This document shows positions 36,039 to 48,300 of a stretch of 64,000 bases of DNA, one piece after another. The DNA is taken from the NCBI GenBank assembly GCA_963965975.1, contig OZ014411.1, positions 24,411,249 to 24,475,248 on the forward strand, read 5' to 3'. This DNA is from Xestospongia bergquistia. Its lineage: Eukaryota; Porifera; Demospongiae; Haplosclerida; Petrosiidae. The position numbers and the translations under genes are program-made. Each line of letters starts with the position of its first letter. Position 1 is the first letter of the stretch. The notes beneath the pieces were generated by a model. That model was not told the origin of the DNA. It was given only the letters and a program-made list of their open reading frames with translations, and did no database searches.

Positions 36039-37990
36039 GATATCTTTGTTTCATCATTTTATTGTAATGTTGTATATATGACTTTCATGAGTAATAAATG
36101 AAATTAACTTGCATACATTAATCACTGACACACATAGAAATAAAATAATGAATATTAATATTTTATTGCAAATGGTTTGAATTGGGCATAATTGATTGAA
36201 GCTTCTGAGTACTATTACTTGAATAAATGTCCATAGTTTCTGAAAATCTGTTCATGCAGTCTTTGAAGGTAGCAAATAATCCAATCCCTTACAGTAACAA
36301 AAGTACCATTAAAAATCTTATGATGATTTTTATAATTTCATTCTTTTTATTAAAGAATAATAAACTCTAGCACTGCTTCATAATTAAGACTTTAAGAAAC
36401 CAACAATATGGAGTCAAAGTTCCACAGATAAGAAAAAAGCGACAATAACATGGAAAAGCAAGTTACAATAACAGACTGTGTTAGCATATAACTCAAATAA
36501 TGACTGTATGTTTTAATTCTGACAAAATGTTTTACTTCATTACCTGCTATTGTTTTCTAAATTAAAGATATCATGGATCAGCTCTTCTGTCAAATTTGAA
36601 AGTTATCAATAAACTACCACACCGCTAATTAAAACATTTGAAGATAAATTTTGGCAAATAAATACAATTTGCCAAATTTAGCAGCAATTGTTGTCCCTCT
36701 AAAATTAAAATTATCCTATTTGTTAGGTGTCTTGTAGAATAAAGTGAATGTACCTAATAACTAGCAGATATAATAGTGCCTTTGAATCAACTCATGAAAT
36801 CCCTAATTTAATTTATCTTTTAAATTAGACCCTCCTCCTTACCATCCACCAGTCATGCCTCGCATGTACCATCAGCAAAGATCATGTCCACCGCCTGTTT
36901 GTCCTCCCCTACCACCTTCAGAACTTCCACGATATAATTCTTCACCTGCTCAGTACTGCGAATTTCCTTTACGGCATCAAAACCAGCCATCACATGGCCT
37001 ACATGTACCTTCAAATCTGCCCTTTTCAAGTACTCATCAAGCGATATTGGGACCACAAAATAGGCAGCATAGAGAGCCTATATATACTAATACACAAAGC
37101 TCTAATCCATTTTTTCCTGCAGTTCCTTTGTCTTTTCAACAGCAGTCATCATTCTCATCAGCCTATCATAAACCACCAGCACCCACATATGATGATAGAT
37201 ATCATAATGTCCAGGGCAGTAGACCATCATTTCAATACACTCCACATGATCAATTTTATAATAGAGAAACACCACATTTTGGTAATAACTCCGATTACAT
37301 GCCACCACACCCACATCAACTTCCATCAACAAGACCAAATGCCTATCCTAGTCATCATCAGGTTTACCAATCCGAAGCATCTCCATTATACTTAGATCAA
37401 GCACAATATGGAAGGCAACATAGCAGTCCTAATAATCAACATGTTGTAAACTCAGATGCATCATTATTGCCATTGTCACCTGCATCCAATGTAGTAGGAC
37501 ATACAAGCCACTCTCCTGTCTACCATCATGAATCATTAGTACTACCACCGCAATCTAAAATTGGGATATGTTCCACTCAATCTGGACAGTACCAACAACC
37601 TGCACACTATCAGCAATCAAGTCATTCTACTGGACCATCTAACATACAAGGTATGCCACAATGGTCAACTAAACAACCAATAGCTCAATTCCCTCCCCCT
37701 GTGAGACAGTGCTCAAATGACTCTGTACCTACATCATTAGTGGCAAGAAGACAATGCTATTCCAATTCTGGTCATAGTAACTCATTTCCTCCTCATCCTA
37801 TAAGACGTAAGACCACAATATTCTAACATTACTCAACAATCCTCATTATGTTCACCAACATGATCATCCTATCTCTTGTCATTTTACAGAACAACAACTA
37901 CTTCAAGAAGATGCATCAATGGGTCCCTCTGACGTGTCATTTCCTTATCATGTAGACCCAGTCACAGAAAAAAACAGGGACATTAAATAA
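33183..37990 (+). CDS. Death-fold-like module with long Pro/Gln/Ser/His/Tyr-rich tail (copy 4)
   Basis: Four exons, 33183-33747, 35454-35510, 36829-37806 and 37890-37990, all in phase 1, give 566 residues. Exon 1 encodes a module of about 188 residues close to copy 3, ending in the DED-like [12 protein letters not shown] ... [12 protein letters not shown] segment. Exon 2 is the E-W-P linker with NPDDRTNG. Exon 3 encodes about 325 low-complexity residues with many Pro, Gln, Ser, His and Tyr (for example [14 protein letters not shown]) and is likely disordered. Exon 4 encodes a short acidic end. Introns share sequence with those of copy 3 (31440-31860 with 35085-35515), which shows duplication of whole units of about 3 kb. 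This is the most complete member of the family here. An adaptor or scaffold function is inference. Confidence 0.75.
35601..35801. mobile_element. Inverted-repeat element in intron 2 of copy 4
   Basis: The left end TACCGTAGATCAGGAAAATTT is mirrored at the right end by AAACTTTCCCAATCTACAGTAG. The inner arms also pair, including a 'gtacgaaa' motif on both sides. The element is about 200 bp with no coding sequence. Confidence 0.65.
35929..36038. repeat. (GT)n microsatellite
   Basis: About 110 bp of GT repeats with two GC interruptions, inside intron 2 of copy 4. The open frame through it is an artefact of the repeat. Confidence 0.97.
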
Positions 37991-39340
37991 TGGCAGTGTC
38001 TTTGTCACATTTTTTGCTTTATTGCAATTTTGGTAAATTTTCTAGATTTCTTTTTATAATCTGACTTATTTATCATTAATTTTATTTTAAATTTCTGTTT
38101 AGTGTACATTTTAGTGCATTGTTATCATTGCTAACATTTTGTGGTTAGTCTTCTGAAATAAGTTGTCAACATTGTTGACTTGAGTAAGATCTTTGTCAAC
38201 TAATTTCTGCAACAATGTGTAATACATTCGAAAGAGTTGTTTTCCCTCAACTTCACCCTTCAAATCAACAAAGGTTACAACTCACCTCAGCAATTAATTT
38301 TCACTTCTTCCTCTTGTACTTGTGACTTACCAGAGATCTTTGAAACCAAGGCCACAAAAATGATACAATGAGTAACTATGAATCAATTTTTACCTTCTGG
38401 TAATAGTACTGATATAGTAGTAATTTATCGAATTATTAAGTCTAATTCAGTAGCAATTTTAGAGCAGTAATGTTTCCTTCCCATGATGGTGGTGTATCAT
38501 CTGGAACCCAAAAAAGAGTAGTCTTTTGTAGTTCAATGTTTTCTAGTTTATCACTTTCAATTCTCTGCATTGTAACATTAGCAATTCATAGTAAGTGGAA
38601 TACCAATTTGTTGTCAATTCGCTAAGAGACATCAGCAACTCTGATAAGTTTGCTACTGTATGTAGATCAGAAAATGTAGGAATACATGTCTACTGTTGGA
38701 CCAGTGCTGCATTCATTAGTGTGATTCTAAAAATAGACAAATGCCTAATGTAGTGAAAACAACAATGTTGAGGATGTTTACTGAAGTGATGTCAAAAGGA
38801 AACTGTCAATAATAAGTGAAAAGGACTTTTTGTTAGCTACACTAGTTATAATGATTATTATATGTATTCAGTATGTCTGACAATCTAATGAAATGCATAC
38901 ATGTGAGGTGTGGTCTCAGAATCATGTAAGGAAACAGCAAATTTCATTAATATAATGTAGATTATTTAATCATATGACTGACATTTTTACTTACCCTAGA
39001 AAGATTACGTCAATAGACCAAAAGGAAATTTATCCATCATTGATTTATTGTAAGCTTTCTTATATGTAGCTACCTATATAGTAAAGGAACGTTTTTCTTA
39101 TTCATCTTGTTCATTCTTATGCAGCTTCTCCTGATAAGTACGTGTAGATGTAGTAGTAGACCAGACTTATATGTGATCAACCAGTACCACCTATTTCATA
39201 TGATCTTATGCATGAAACAGATAACATAAAAGCATTATAATGTAGCAAAAATGATAACAGTATAATTAATATATATATATATATATAAATAATTATGAAA
39301 GGTCATGTTGTATATCCTCAGCAGCTAATGTAAAACCATC
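37991..39340. other. 3' UTR and non-coding interval
   Basis: Mostly AT-rich sequence after the gene ending at 37990. The only coding-like patch is on the minus strand at about 38465-38580. It is some 38-44 codons without a stop, containing the pattern TTLFWVPDDTPPSWEGN and ending in a stop. I do not recognise it; it may be an exon relic. Confidence 0.4.
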
Positions 39341-39344
39341 AAAT

Positions 39345-42073
39345 TTTTTAATAGATCAATTAGATTTTGTTAATAACTGGGGCTGTTTGTCGATAGAGGA
39401 TCTAAGACTTCTCATTAGAGATGTGCCTTTCTCTATATCAATCTTTGCATTGTCATCTATAGCTCTGTTATAACACTGAGGTAAGCACTATAGAGTTTAA
39501 GTACAATATGTAGTCTATTAGAGGATATACACATCAGCTAGGCCAAATAAGTCATTCTAATATATTCTAAAAATTTCTTCAGAGTAGGAGGGATCTATAA
39601 GTGGAAAACAGCTAAATAAGGTTATCTGTAATCTGGATTAGTTGTAACTCTTTAGTTATAGTTTGAGTTAATTAAGTTAGGAGGTTAACCTCAATCCTTG
39701 TATATATATTTATAGAGTAAAAATAATTCAAAGGAAGCAACCTGATTGGTCAGATGCTGGTAACTGTATGTTTCTTAGTTACTTGCTGGGCTTACTTACA
39801 AATGTAGTTACATTCCAGCATGCATTACTATAGAATTGCTATTACATAATAAATAGGGTAGAGTCTTTGACTAACGGGAATTACACAATTTAGAAACCTG
39901 TGAGTCTAATAAAGACCTTGTACATGTGTATAGTTGAGAATGATAGCAATGGCTCTAATAAATTCTAACTTACATTTAATTACTTACCTAAACTTAGTCT
40001 TGGATTAGCAGTAGGTAACATCATACCATCTACATCTTGGATTAGCAGTAGGTAACATCATACCATCTACAATACAATGAAATAATGTCAGTATTATGAA
40101 AAAATGTAGCTATTTAATAATAAAAGAATATTTTATATCAAAGATACTTACTTACCAGTGCCATTACTACTTAGAGATCGTACAATTATTATCTTCTTGT
40201 TTGGTATTATTCCTTTCAATGGAATACTATGGTGTAGCTTTTTTATAGTATTTGGACCATGAACTACAGATATTGTGATAAGTATAGAGGAGTAACTTAT
40301 AAACATATAAACGTATGATGGAGTAACTTATAAACATATAAACACTTTGATATATCTAAATGTACAAATATAATGAATAAACTATAACATATAAGCAAAA
40401 TCTCTACCAGTGTAGGACTTATAAGGACGAATGAACTATCCAGTAATTCTATGTTTATCTTCCTCATTTAGAATTAATTCAATATATCCATTACTGTCTT
40501 GAAATGCGAAAGGAAAGTGGACATCTGTCTCAGTATTAGAAGGAAGAGATGTCTTAATAAACTATAATATTTGTACAATCTATTATGACAAGTTAATTAA
40601 TTTTATTGTACTATTATAAGATATTTTGCTACCATAAATCTCATAAAACACTCACTATCTTCACTGGTTCGATGCTTGGTTTCATATATCACTTGTCCAA
40701 CATACTTGTTATCAGGAGGTGAACTATTAAGAGGAGTCTCATCTACAAAGATAAGTACTAACTATAATTATAATTATTAATGTACAATAATACCTTGTGT
40801 CTACCGTAAAAATTGTTCTCCTTTGTCTCATTTGAATTGGTAGAGAAGTACTGGTTGGTCAAGAGATGCTGTAATAAAACTCAGATAACTAGCATGATCT
40901 TCAGTAACCAGATGTGCACAGTGTTGTATCTCTAATTTGATTCTTTGTTGTAGTGGCTTAGAGACAGATATAGATATACAATATCTATCTATTATACATA
41001 TACAATACTAACAAGTTCTGTGTCTTCTGGTGTCCACAAACCAGTGCTGCAACAGCAATGTGACCAGTGTCTGTTGAAGACATCATTTATATAAGTCAGA
41101 GAATGCTCCATTGAAGTACTTGCTTTCTTCTTCAATTTAGAGCTATTTGAGGAGACTAATGATTGGGAAAATATCCTGAATACCTATAAAGTGAGTATAT
41201 GACTTTTCCCATATTATGTAACACAAAGTAGATTAACAGTCCATGATTATGATCATTGTCCCAGTGTAACATTGAAACTGTAAGTAAGTGTGTATTGCCC
41301 TATATATAGTAAATTGCTATATTGTGTATTGTGTATAGTCTGAGAACAGTTTAGTGATTCAATGTATTATTTCAATATCTAATAGCACATCCACGTCTTT
41401 AAATCTATTTAAGTCTATTAAAGCATTTCTTGGTAAATAATAGTTAAGCTGTGCTAGATCTGTGCAGGTTAGGGTTACAATACTTAGTCTGTTCATTTGT
41501 TTGTTTGTTTGTTAGCCTGTCTGATATCTGGCAAGGCATTTGAAACAGCCATAACTTTAAAACTGTTCATTGTATATAGTCAAATTGCATTTAATTAACT
41601 AACGCTCATGCAAGCAATCTCCAGCTTTGGCAGAAAGTTCAGAAACTGCTAAAAACACTTTTAATAGTAAAAGTAAGAAGTGATAACAGCAAAGAAAAAC
41701 TAAAAGTTTCTGTTCTTAGTTACTACTACATATATTTTTTAGTTTAAAGTACCTTGCTATGAAATGTGAAGAAATCTCCAAATGTTCTTTGTATGTGACA
41801 ATATATACCATCTGACCATTCAACCTGTACAAGAATGGTACATTAACTTTAACAACCTGACAGATAAAGCCTTACTTCTAACTGTTTTTTTGTCAGAAAG
41901 CCTCTTGTAAACACTCTTTATTTCACAATGTAAAATAGTAGCTAAGAGGTGATAAATGAATACTTTTATTAGTTGCTATTAATATCAAATTACCATCATT
42001 ACTAGGTATGTAGGGTCTCTTAACATTTAAGATTGAAACTTGTCCAGCTTCTGCTCTCTGTGGAAACAATAAG
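39345..42073 (-). pseudogene. Minus-strand exon relics with PX-like and ZU5-like segments
   Basis: Several short coding-like patches lie in order on the minus strand, each near splice-like borders. 42073-42000 (QVSILNVKRPYIPSNDG) and 41827-41762 (VEWSDGIYCHIQRTFGDFF) together read like a PX domain. 41198-41035 ends GLWTPEDTELV. 40977-40850 (KPLQQRIKLEIQHCAHL) resembles a ZU5 domain but meets a stop after YQFK. Further patches are 40742-40673, 40585-40433, 40266-40137, 40071-39990 and 39468-39345. The phases of the two PX patches do not fit by one base. I read this as a decayed gene, or two; a live gene with exons I misplaced is possible. Confidence 0.42.
40003..40071. repeat. Short tandem duplication
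   Basis: A segment beginning CTTGGATTAGCAGTAGGTAA occurs twice in direct succession (about 36-38 bp). It doubles an exon-like patch of the minus-strand relic and shifts its frame. Confidence 0.8.
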
Positions 42074-42079
42074 TGCTGT

Positions 42080-42472
42080 CGCTTTAGTCATCCTAGATCA
42101 CTGTGGTAAATACTAATGCTTACTATCCTACATACAAATTTTACTAATAGTAGCTATCCTAGATCACTGTGGTAAATACTAATGTTTACTAGTCTACAAT
42201 ACATACTAATGTTTACTAATAGTAGCTATCTTAGATCACTGTGGTGAGTACTAATGTTTACTAGTCTACATACTAATGGTAGCTATCCTAGATCACTGTG
42301 GTGAGTACTAATATTTATTAGTCTACATACTAATGGTAGCTATCCTAGATCACTGTGGTGAGTGCTAATATTTATTAGTCTACATACTAATGTTTACTAA
42401 CAGTAGCTATCCTAGATCACTGTGGTGAGTACTAATATTTACTAGTCTACATACTAATGTTTACTGGATATT
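42080..42472. repeat. Minisatellite, six units of about 57-72 bp
   Basis: Each unit contains CTAGATCACTGTGGT, then a/g-rich 'gagtactaat', then 'agtctacatactaatg'. Length differences come from an optional 'tttactaacag' part. No coding sequence. Confidence 0.85.
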
Positions 42473-42739
42473 GGATATTGTAGATGTCCCCCTCCAAATT
42501 ATGCAAAACTCTTAAAACAAAACAAATTTTCAGTATGACAATTCAATAACCATTATGTAGTTGCTTGTGAAGCTATGGGTTTCTAGTTGCTTGTAAAGCT
42601 ATGGGTTTCTAGTTGCTTATGTGTGACTTATAAAGTATTTAACTTCAACTAAAAGTAGTTGGTTTAAGTTATTTTCGTCAGTGGTATCACAGACTGGCTG
42701 CCATTAAACATATTCATAGTTACCGTTAATGAAATTCAT

Positions 42740-43170
42740 AACCGACAGGGTTGCGCCCCACAAGAGCATGAAGGCAAAATCTGCAGTACATATAAAAGGA
42801 AATGAAAACAACCTTGGATAGGTTGTGTTGTGGGCCAGCGTTCTGCAATGCATCAGACCTCTGAGATGGTTACCAGCATACTCTACGGAGTATCCGAAAG
42901 GCCGACTAGGATAGGGCTGGTAGTCTCCCTTTAAACGAGATGAGGCTGGTGTATTTGTGGGGCCCGGTTCCTGAATGCGACATTCCCTAAGAGCTGGAAT
43001 CCCGTACGGCTGGTTTTAAGTTAGGGCGATGCTCCAGCCAGGATTACCTCGCGAAGACGAGGGTTACCAAGCCAGGTGGCGGTCCCAGCTAGCAATAGCA
43101 GGGAATCCTGGAGCCTAAGTGGAAGCCTGAGTGGGTGAGCGAGTAGGAATCGTTTGGGCAACACAACATG
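42740..43170. mobile_element. GC-rich structured insertion, unidentified
   Basis: The base composition changes sharply to GC-rich and the sequence is full of short palindromes (for example ATACTCTACGGAGTAT). GTTGTGTTG at 42832-42840 is mirrored by CAACACAAC at 43159-43167, and a T-run follows. There is no long open frame. It could be the untranslated part of a retroelement, a non-autonomous DNA element, or a structured RNA gene. I do not recognise the family. Confidence 0.45.
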
Positions 43171-43172
43171 TT

Positions 43173-44520
43173 TTTTTTTATAAATTTAACTTTTTTTAAT
43201 AAAATCTAACAAATCATTGGGAAAGATTAAATTATAGGGTTTGAATGAAACCCATTCATGTAATTCCATAACTTTCACAATTACAATTCTAGTTTAGTCT
43301 TTTTAAGCTAAAGGCTGAGACGGCATGATTTGCAAATTCAAAGATCATATAGTAAACTTACTTCAACCATATAGGATATGTGTTGGGTTTAGACAAGATC
43401 TAAAGGTACCACATACACGGTGGAATTTTTGGAATGCTCACCAACAGAAACCATCAATTCTAATTCTTTCTTGATGCATACCAGAATTAGTCCCATTCTT
43501 TTTAATCAATTCCAATACCCTGGATCACGTTATAGTTGGAGAATCATTCATATTCAAATCATCATCAGCTCTCAGCTGTTTCTACATCTCACTTCCTTCA
43601 ACAACAAAAACCTTAGCTTCACTTGGAAGGTAAGAGATCCATAGGACTTAGATTTAAAAGTTTATAAACAATAGGCACTGGAATGTCCATCGTCTCACTT
43701 AAGACATTGGTAATGAATCATACTACTTTACAATCATGAAACATGAAACGTATTATCTTCTAACTTTACTAAGCAATACTCACCTTTAGTGGAACAACTG
43801 TTAGGAAAATTTAAGAAAAAACCTAAAGCATTTCTCTTGATAATTCCTGCTATGAAGATCTTCTCTTAAGTTACCATGTTGACAGTACAATTGTTTGTGT
43901 AGAAGTTAGCAAATAAGCCACATGATTATCACATTTGAAGTAATTTAGGAGAAGGTCACCAACACCACACATTTCTCAATCGTCTAGTTACCTGTTATTG
44001 GATTTATCAGTCTACCCTAAAATTTACATGTACATGAATATCCACAAATAGAAAAAGACCAACACTAGATCTAGAAACTCTCAGAATTTAGTGGATTTGC
44101 TATATAGACATGTGGACGTTCCCTTTGGCATACCCTTCATACTTAACTATTGGTATATCAACAGACAGCTCTCTCTAGTCTGGGATGATAGCATGCCAAA
44201 ACAACTCTTACTAAGGACATCTAACTGGACATTATGAGTAGGATTCCCACTAGTTAATATCCTTATTTCTCCATGGTCATCTACTAGATGAAAGTTAGTA
44301 CACAGTGCCCAAAATCTGGTAACTGAGATGCACTATTGCAGAGCATGAATTCCAAGAAAAGTGTCCTGGCTCCAATTTGAGGTAGTTAATGAAAATAAAT
44401 AATAATTTTATGCCTATAGCTAAGTTGTTTCATTTATCTATCCACATCAATTCTTTGCTGTGCATATTCATTTGTAGTTGAAGCAATCAATTTTAAAGTC
44501 TAGACCACAGTGACTTCTCC
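43173..44520. other. Non-coding interval
   Basis: AT-rich sequence with a few chance open frames, the longest about 74 codons at 43420, without family resemblance. No gene can be supported. Confidence 0.45.
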
Positions 44521-44524
44521 AAAA

Positions 44525-44640
44525 TACTCTATGGGAGACTTAAGCAGATAATTGAGTAGCTCAGTGGTAACACAAATATGCTAGAGCTTAGGAATTCAAG
44601 CCAGCTCCACACATAAATAAACAGGGCTTACTTTACAAAT
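44525..44640 (+). mobile_element. tRNA-derived SINE-like repeat (copy also upstream of both Death-ankyrin genes)
   Basis: TAGCTCAGTGGT at 44557-44568 is an exact tRNA box A type sequence, and GAATTCAAGCC at about 44592-44602 is close to box B. The spacing is tRNA-like, but no acceptor stem closes it. Related sequence lies at 52855-53010 and 62745-62890, sharing GGAATTC.A.CC.GCTCCAC, with the A box decayed there. This suggests a dispersed pol III-type repeat. Confidence 0.5.
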
Positions 44641-45351
44641 TAAAACTGTTCATTCTTGTACCATTTTTCTATTATATATTACAATGACTTATGTACTAAA
44701 CTAATATCATATTGTTATATTATTACAGGAATTATATAAGGCCACTAGAGTCATCAAAGACTCATCATTGAAATTAGAAATTAGAATGTTCGTCTGAAGC
44801 TTCCATACATTATATATCTCAACAAAAAGAAAGACTATGGCAAGTAGTCACCCCCACAAAATTGTAGCATGGCAATTTATTTAGTAATTATTTTTTATTT
44901 ATTGTATTTTAACTAATCAACTCAAGAAATGTACAGAATATTAACTAATACATTAATATAAGTGCATGCTTTGTAGTTAGAGATCAAAAAAATAGATAAT
45001 ATCATATTGTTATATTATTATACCAACTTAGCTAGTGCTACCAACTGCATTTTAAGTATTTTTCCATCACTTCCATGTTATTGTCGCTAATCTCAACATA
45101 TACTTCAATTTATTATCACTCCTGTACTATCACAATTGTCTGATGTTTGAGAATAATTATTATATATCATTGAAATTGAGTTATATATAATACCATATAA
45201 CAGTCATTTGTTTCCTTGAATATAGAAGAAATATAAACTAATATTTATTAATAGTAATATTAATATTTCATTGCCTAAATATGATTAGCATTTACTATAA
45301 ATTCAGCAATAGTATATCCACATTGTGTGTCAGTTAGAGTGTCCATTACAA

Positions 45352-48300
45352 TCAGTCAGTAATGATAGTATATATTTCTTTAGCTGCTTTCTTGTTGTCT
45401 TGTTTTGGTTGGTTATTGCTGTATCGTTTTACACTGGTATCTTTAAACGTATGAGTAGGGCTTAAGATGTATGGAATGAGTGAACTAAATACAAATGAGA
45501 TATTGGGCAATTGTAATCTCTTTTGCTTTGTCTTTTTATGAGTGTAGTATAAATCTTCAGATATTTTCGAGTGTTTTAGTTCAGTAGTTATTTGAGAAGG
45601 CATAGCTGTGGCCTTTTGCTTGTCAGATGATAGTAATAGTGACTTCAATTCTATCTCCTGTAATTGTGATGCTATCTGACCACCATATTGGGTTAATAGC
45701 TTGCTAATTGCTTCCAATTCAAACTCATTAGCATTTTCTAATGCTGTTCTTTTGCTAACAACAATGTTAGGATTAGCACCATTCTTCAAAAGTGTTTCTA
45801 CTATTGTAGTTGATTTACTTCCTACTACTGCAAAGAACAATGGAGTCAATCCTCGATAGCCATCTTTATTGACATCAGCTCCAGTTTGTATGAGAGCATC
45901 CACTATATCAACATGTCCATATGATGAAGCTACCATGAGTGGGGTAAGACCAAGTACCAGTGGAGTATCTGGATTTCCTAATATCTTCATTACAACTGTA
46001 CCTAAATCTCCCTTAATGCAAGCATCAAGTAGTTCTCTCTGGTCATCATTTAAGTGTAGAAGTTTGTTTGAGAGAAAGATAATGAGAGTAGAGTGACCAC
46101 CTAAACATGACTCTATAACTGCCTTTTCAATTTCATCAGAACTAGGTACAGTCTTGTCCAGAAGCATATCAACAAGCTCTCTGTTACCACTAAAAGCTGC
46201 TAATGAGAAAGCTGTTGATCCATTGTGCATTGATAAATAGGGATCTGCTTTTGATTTTAGTAAACTTTGAGCTACTTTAAAATGATTATAACGACAAGCT
46301 AGCATTAGGGCAGTCCATCCATCTTCTGTCTGAGAATTAATGTCAGCATGCTCTTTAAGTAATAGTTCAACAACCTGTTGATGACCTTTTTGACTAGCAA
46401 ACATTAAGGCTGTCCATCCACCTTCTTTTTGAGCATTAACGTTGACATGTTCTTTGAGTAGAAGTTCGACAGCCTGGGTATGACCATTGTAACTAGCTAT
46501 CATTAGACCAGTCCATCCATCTTCTGTCTGAGCATTAACATTGTCATGCTCTTTCAGTAGTAGTTCAATGACCTGGGTGTGATCATTACAGCTAGCTAGC
46601 ATTAGAGCAGTCACTCCATCTTTTGCTCGGAGATTTATGTCAGCATGTTCTTGAAGTAATAGTTCAATGACCTGGTGATGACCATTTTCACTAGCTAGCA
46701 TTAGGGCAGTCCTTCCATCTTCTTTCTGAGTATTAATGTTGACATGCTCTTTTAGTAGTAGTTCAATGACCCGGTGATGACCATTTTGACTAGCTAGCAT
46801 TAGGGCAGTCTCTCCATCCTTTTTCTGAGTATAAATATTAGCATGTTCTTTGAGCAATAGTTCAACAACCTGGTAATGACCATTTGAACTAGCTAGCATT
46901 AGAGCTGTCAGTCCATTTTTAGTCTGGAGATTAATATCAACATGTTCCTTGATTAATAGTTCAATGATCTGGTGGTGACCATTCTGACTAGCTAGCATTA
47001 GGGCATTCTCACCATCTTCTTTCTGAGTATTAATGTCAGCCTTCTCTTTCAGCAATTGTTCAACAACCTTGGTATGACCATTAAAACTAGCTAGCATTAG
47101 GGCTGTCCATCCATCCTCTTTCCGAGTGTTAATATTGGCATGCTCTTTGAGCAATAGTTCAACAACCTGGTGATGACCATGTGAACTAGCTAGCATTAGA
47201 GCTGTCAATCCATTTTTGGCCAGGAGATTAATATCAGCATGCTTTTTGATTAGCAGTTCAATAACCTGATGATGACCATTCTGACTAGCCAGCATTAGGG
47301 CAGTTCCACCATCTTCTTTATGAATATTAATATCAGCATGCTCCTTGATTAATAGTTCAATGACCTGGTGATGACCATTCTGACTAGCTAGTATTAGAGC
47401 GGTCCATCCATCCTCGTTTTGAGTATTAATATTGGCATGTTCTTTCAGCAATTGTTCAACAACCTTGGTATGACCATTAAAACTAGCTAGCATTAGGGCA
47501 GTCCACCCGTCCTCTTTCTGAGTGTTAACATTGGCACGCTCTTTGAGCAATAGTTCAACAACCTGGTGATGACCTTTAAAACTAGCTAGCATTAGAGCTG
47601 TCACTCCATTCTTGGCCTGAAGATTTATGTCAGCATCCTCTTTGATTAGTAGTTCAATGACCTGCAGATGACCTTTCTCACTAGCTAGCATTAGGGCAGT
47701 CCTTCCACCTTCTTTTTGAGTGTTAATATCAGCATGTTCCTTGATTAATAGTTCAATGATCTGGTGGTGACCATTCTGACTAGCTAACATTAGGGCATTC
47801 TCACCATCTTCGTTCTGAGTATTAATGTCAGCATACTCTTTAAGCAATAGTTCAACAACCTGGTGATGACCATTATAACTAGCTAGTATTAGAGCTGACA
47901 GTCCATTTTTTGTCTGGAGATTTATGTCAGCATGCTCTTTGACTAGTAGTTCAACAACCTGGTGATGACCACTCTGACTAGCTAGAATTAGGGCAGTCCC
48001 ACCATTTTCTTCCTGAATATTAATGTCAGCATGCTCTTTGAGCAATAATTCAACAACCTGGTGATGACCATTACGACTAGCTAGCATTAGAGCTGTCATT
48101 CCATTGTTTACCTGGAGATTAACGTCAGCATGTTCTTTGAGCAACAGTTCAACGACCTTGGTATGACCATTTAAGCTAGCTGCTATTAGAGCTGTCACTC
48201 CATTTTTTGTCTGGAGATTTATGTCAGCATGCTCTTTGATTAGTAGTTCAACAACCTGGTGATGACCCCTCTGACTAGCTAGCATTAGGGCAGTCCCACC

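Noticed and set aside
35856..36101. Open frame through the GT repeat
   Set aside because: It is made of alternating Val and Cys codons from the microsatellite.
36853..37338. Minus-strand frames opposite the tail exon at 36829-37806
   Set aside because: They lie inside a supported coding exon and have no family resemblance; they are antisense shadows of low-complexity DNA.
42080..42472. CRISPR-like array
   Set aside because: The units are direct repeats without unique spacers, in a eukaryotic intergenic region; this is a minisatellite.
43420..43644. 74-codon plus-strand frame before a GTAAGA donor
   Set aside because: The composition does not look coding and no matching exon was found nearby. 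A possible plus-strand exon at 44730-44799 is too short to support a gene.
44525..44640. A functional tRNA gene
   Set aside because: A and B boxes are present, but no acceptor stem or anticodon arm of normal shape can be formed.
45869..46096. Plus-strand frame inside the ankyrin gene, repeated at 55202-55426
   Set aside because: It recurs only because the two genes are paralogous; it is the antisense of conserved ankyrin coding sequence.
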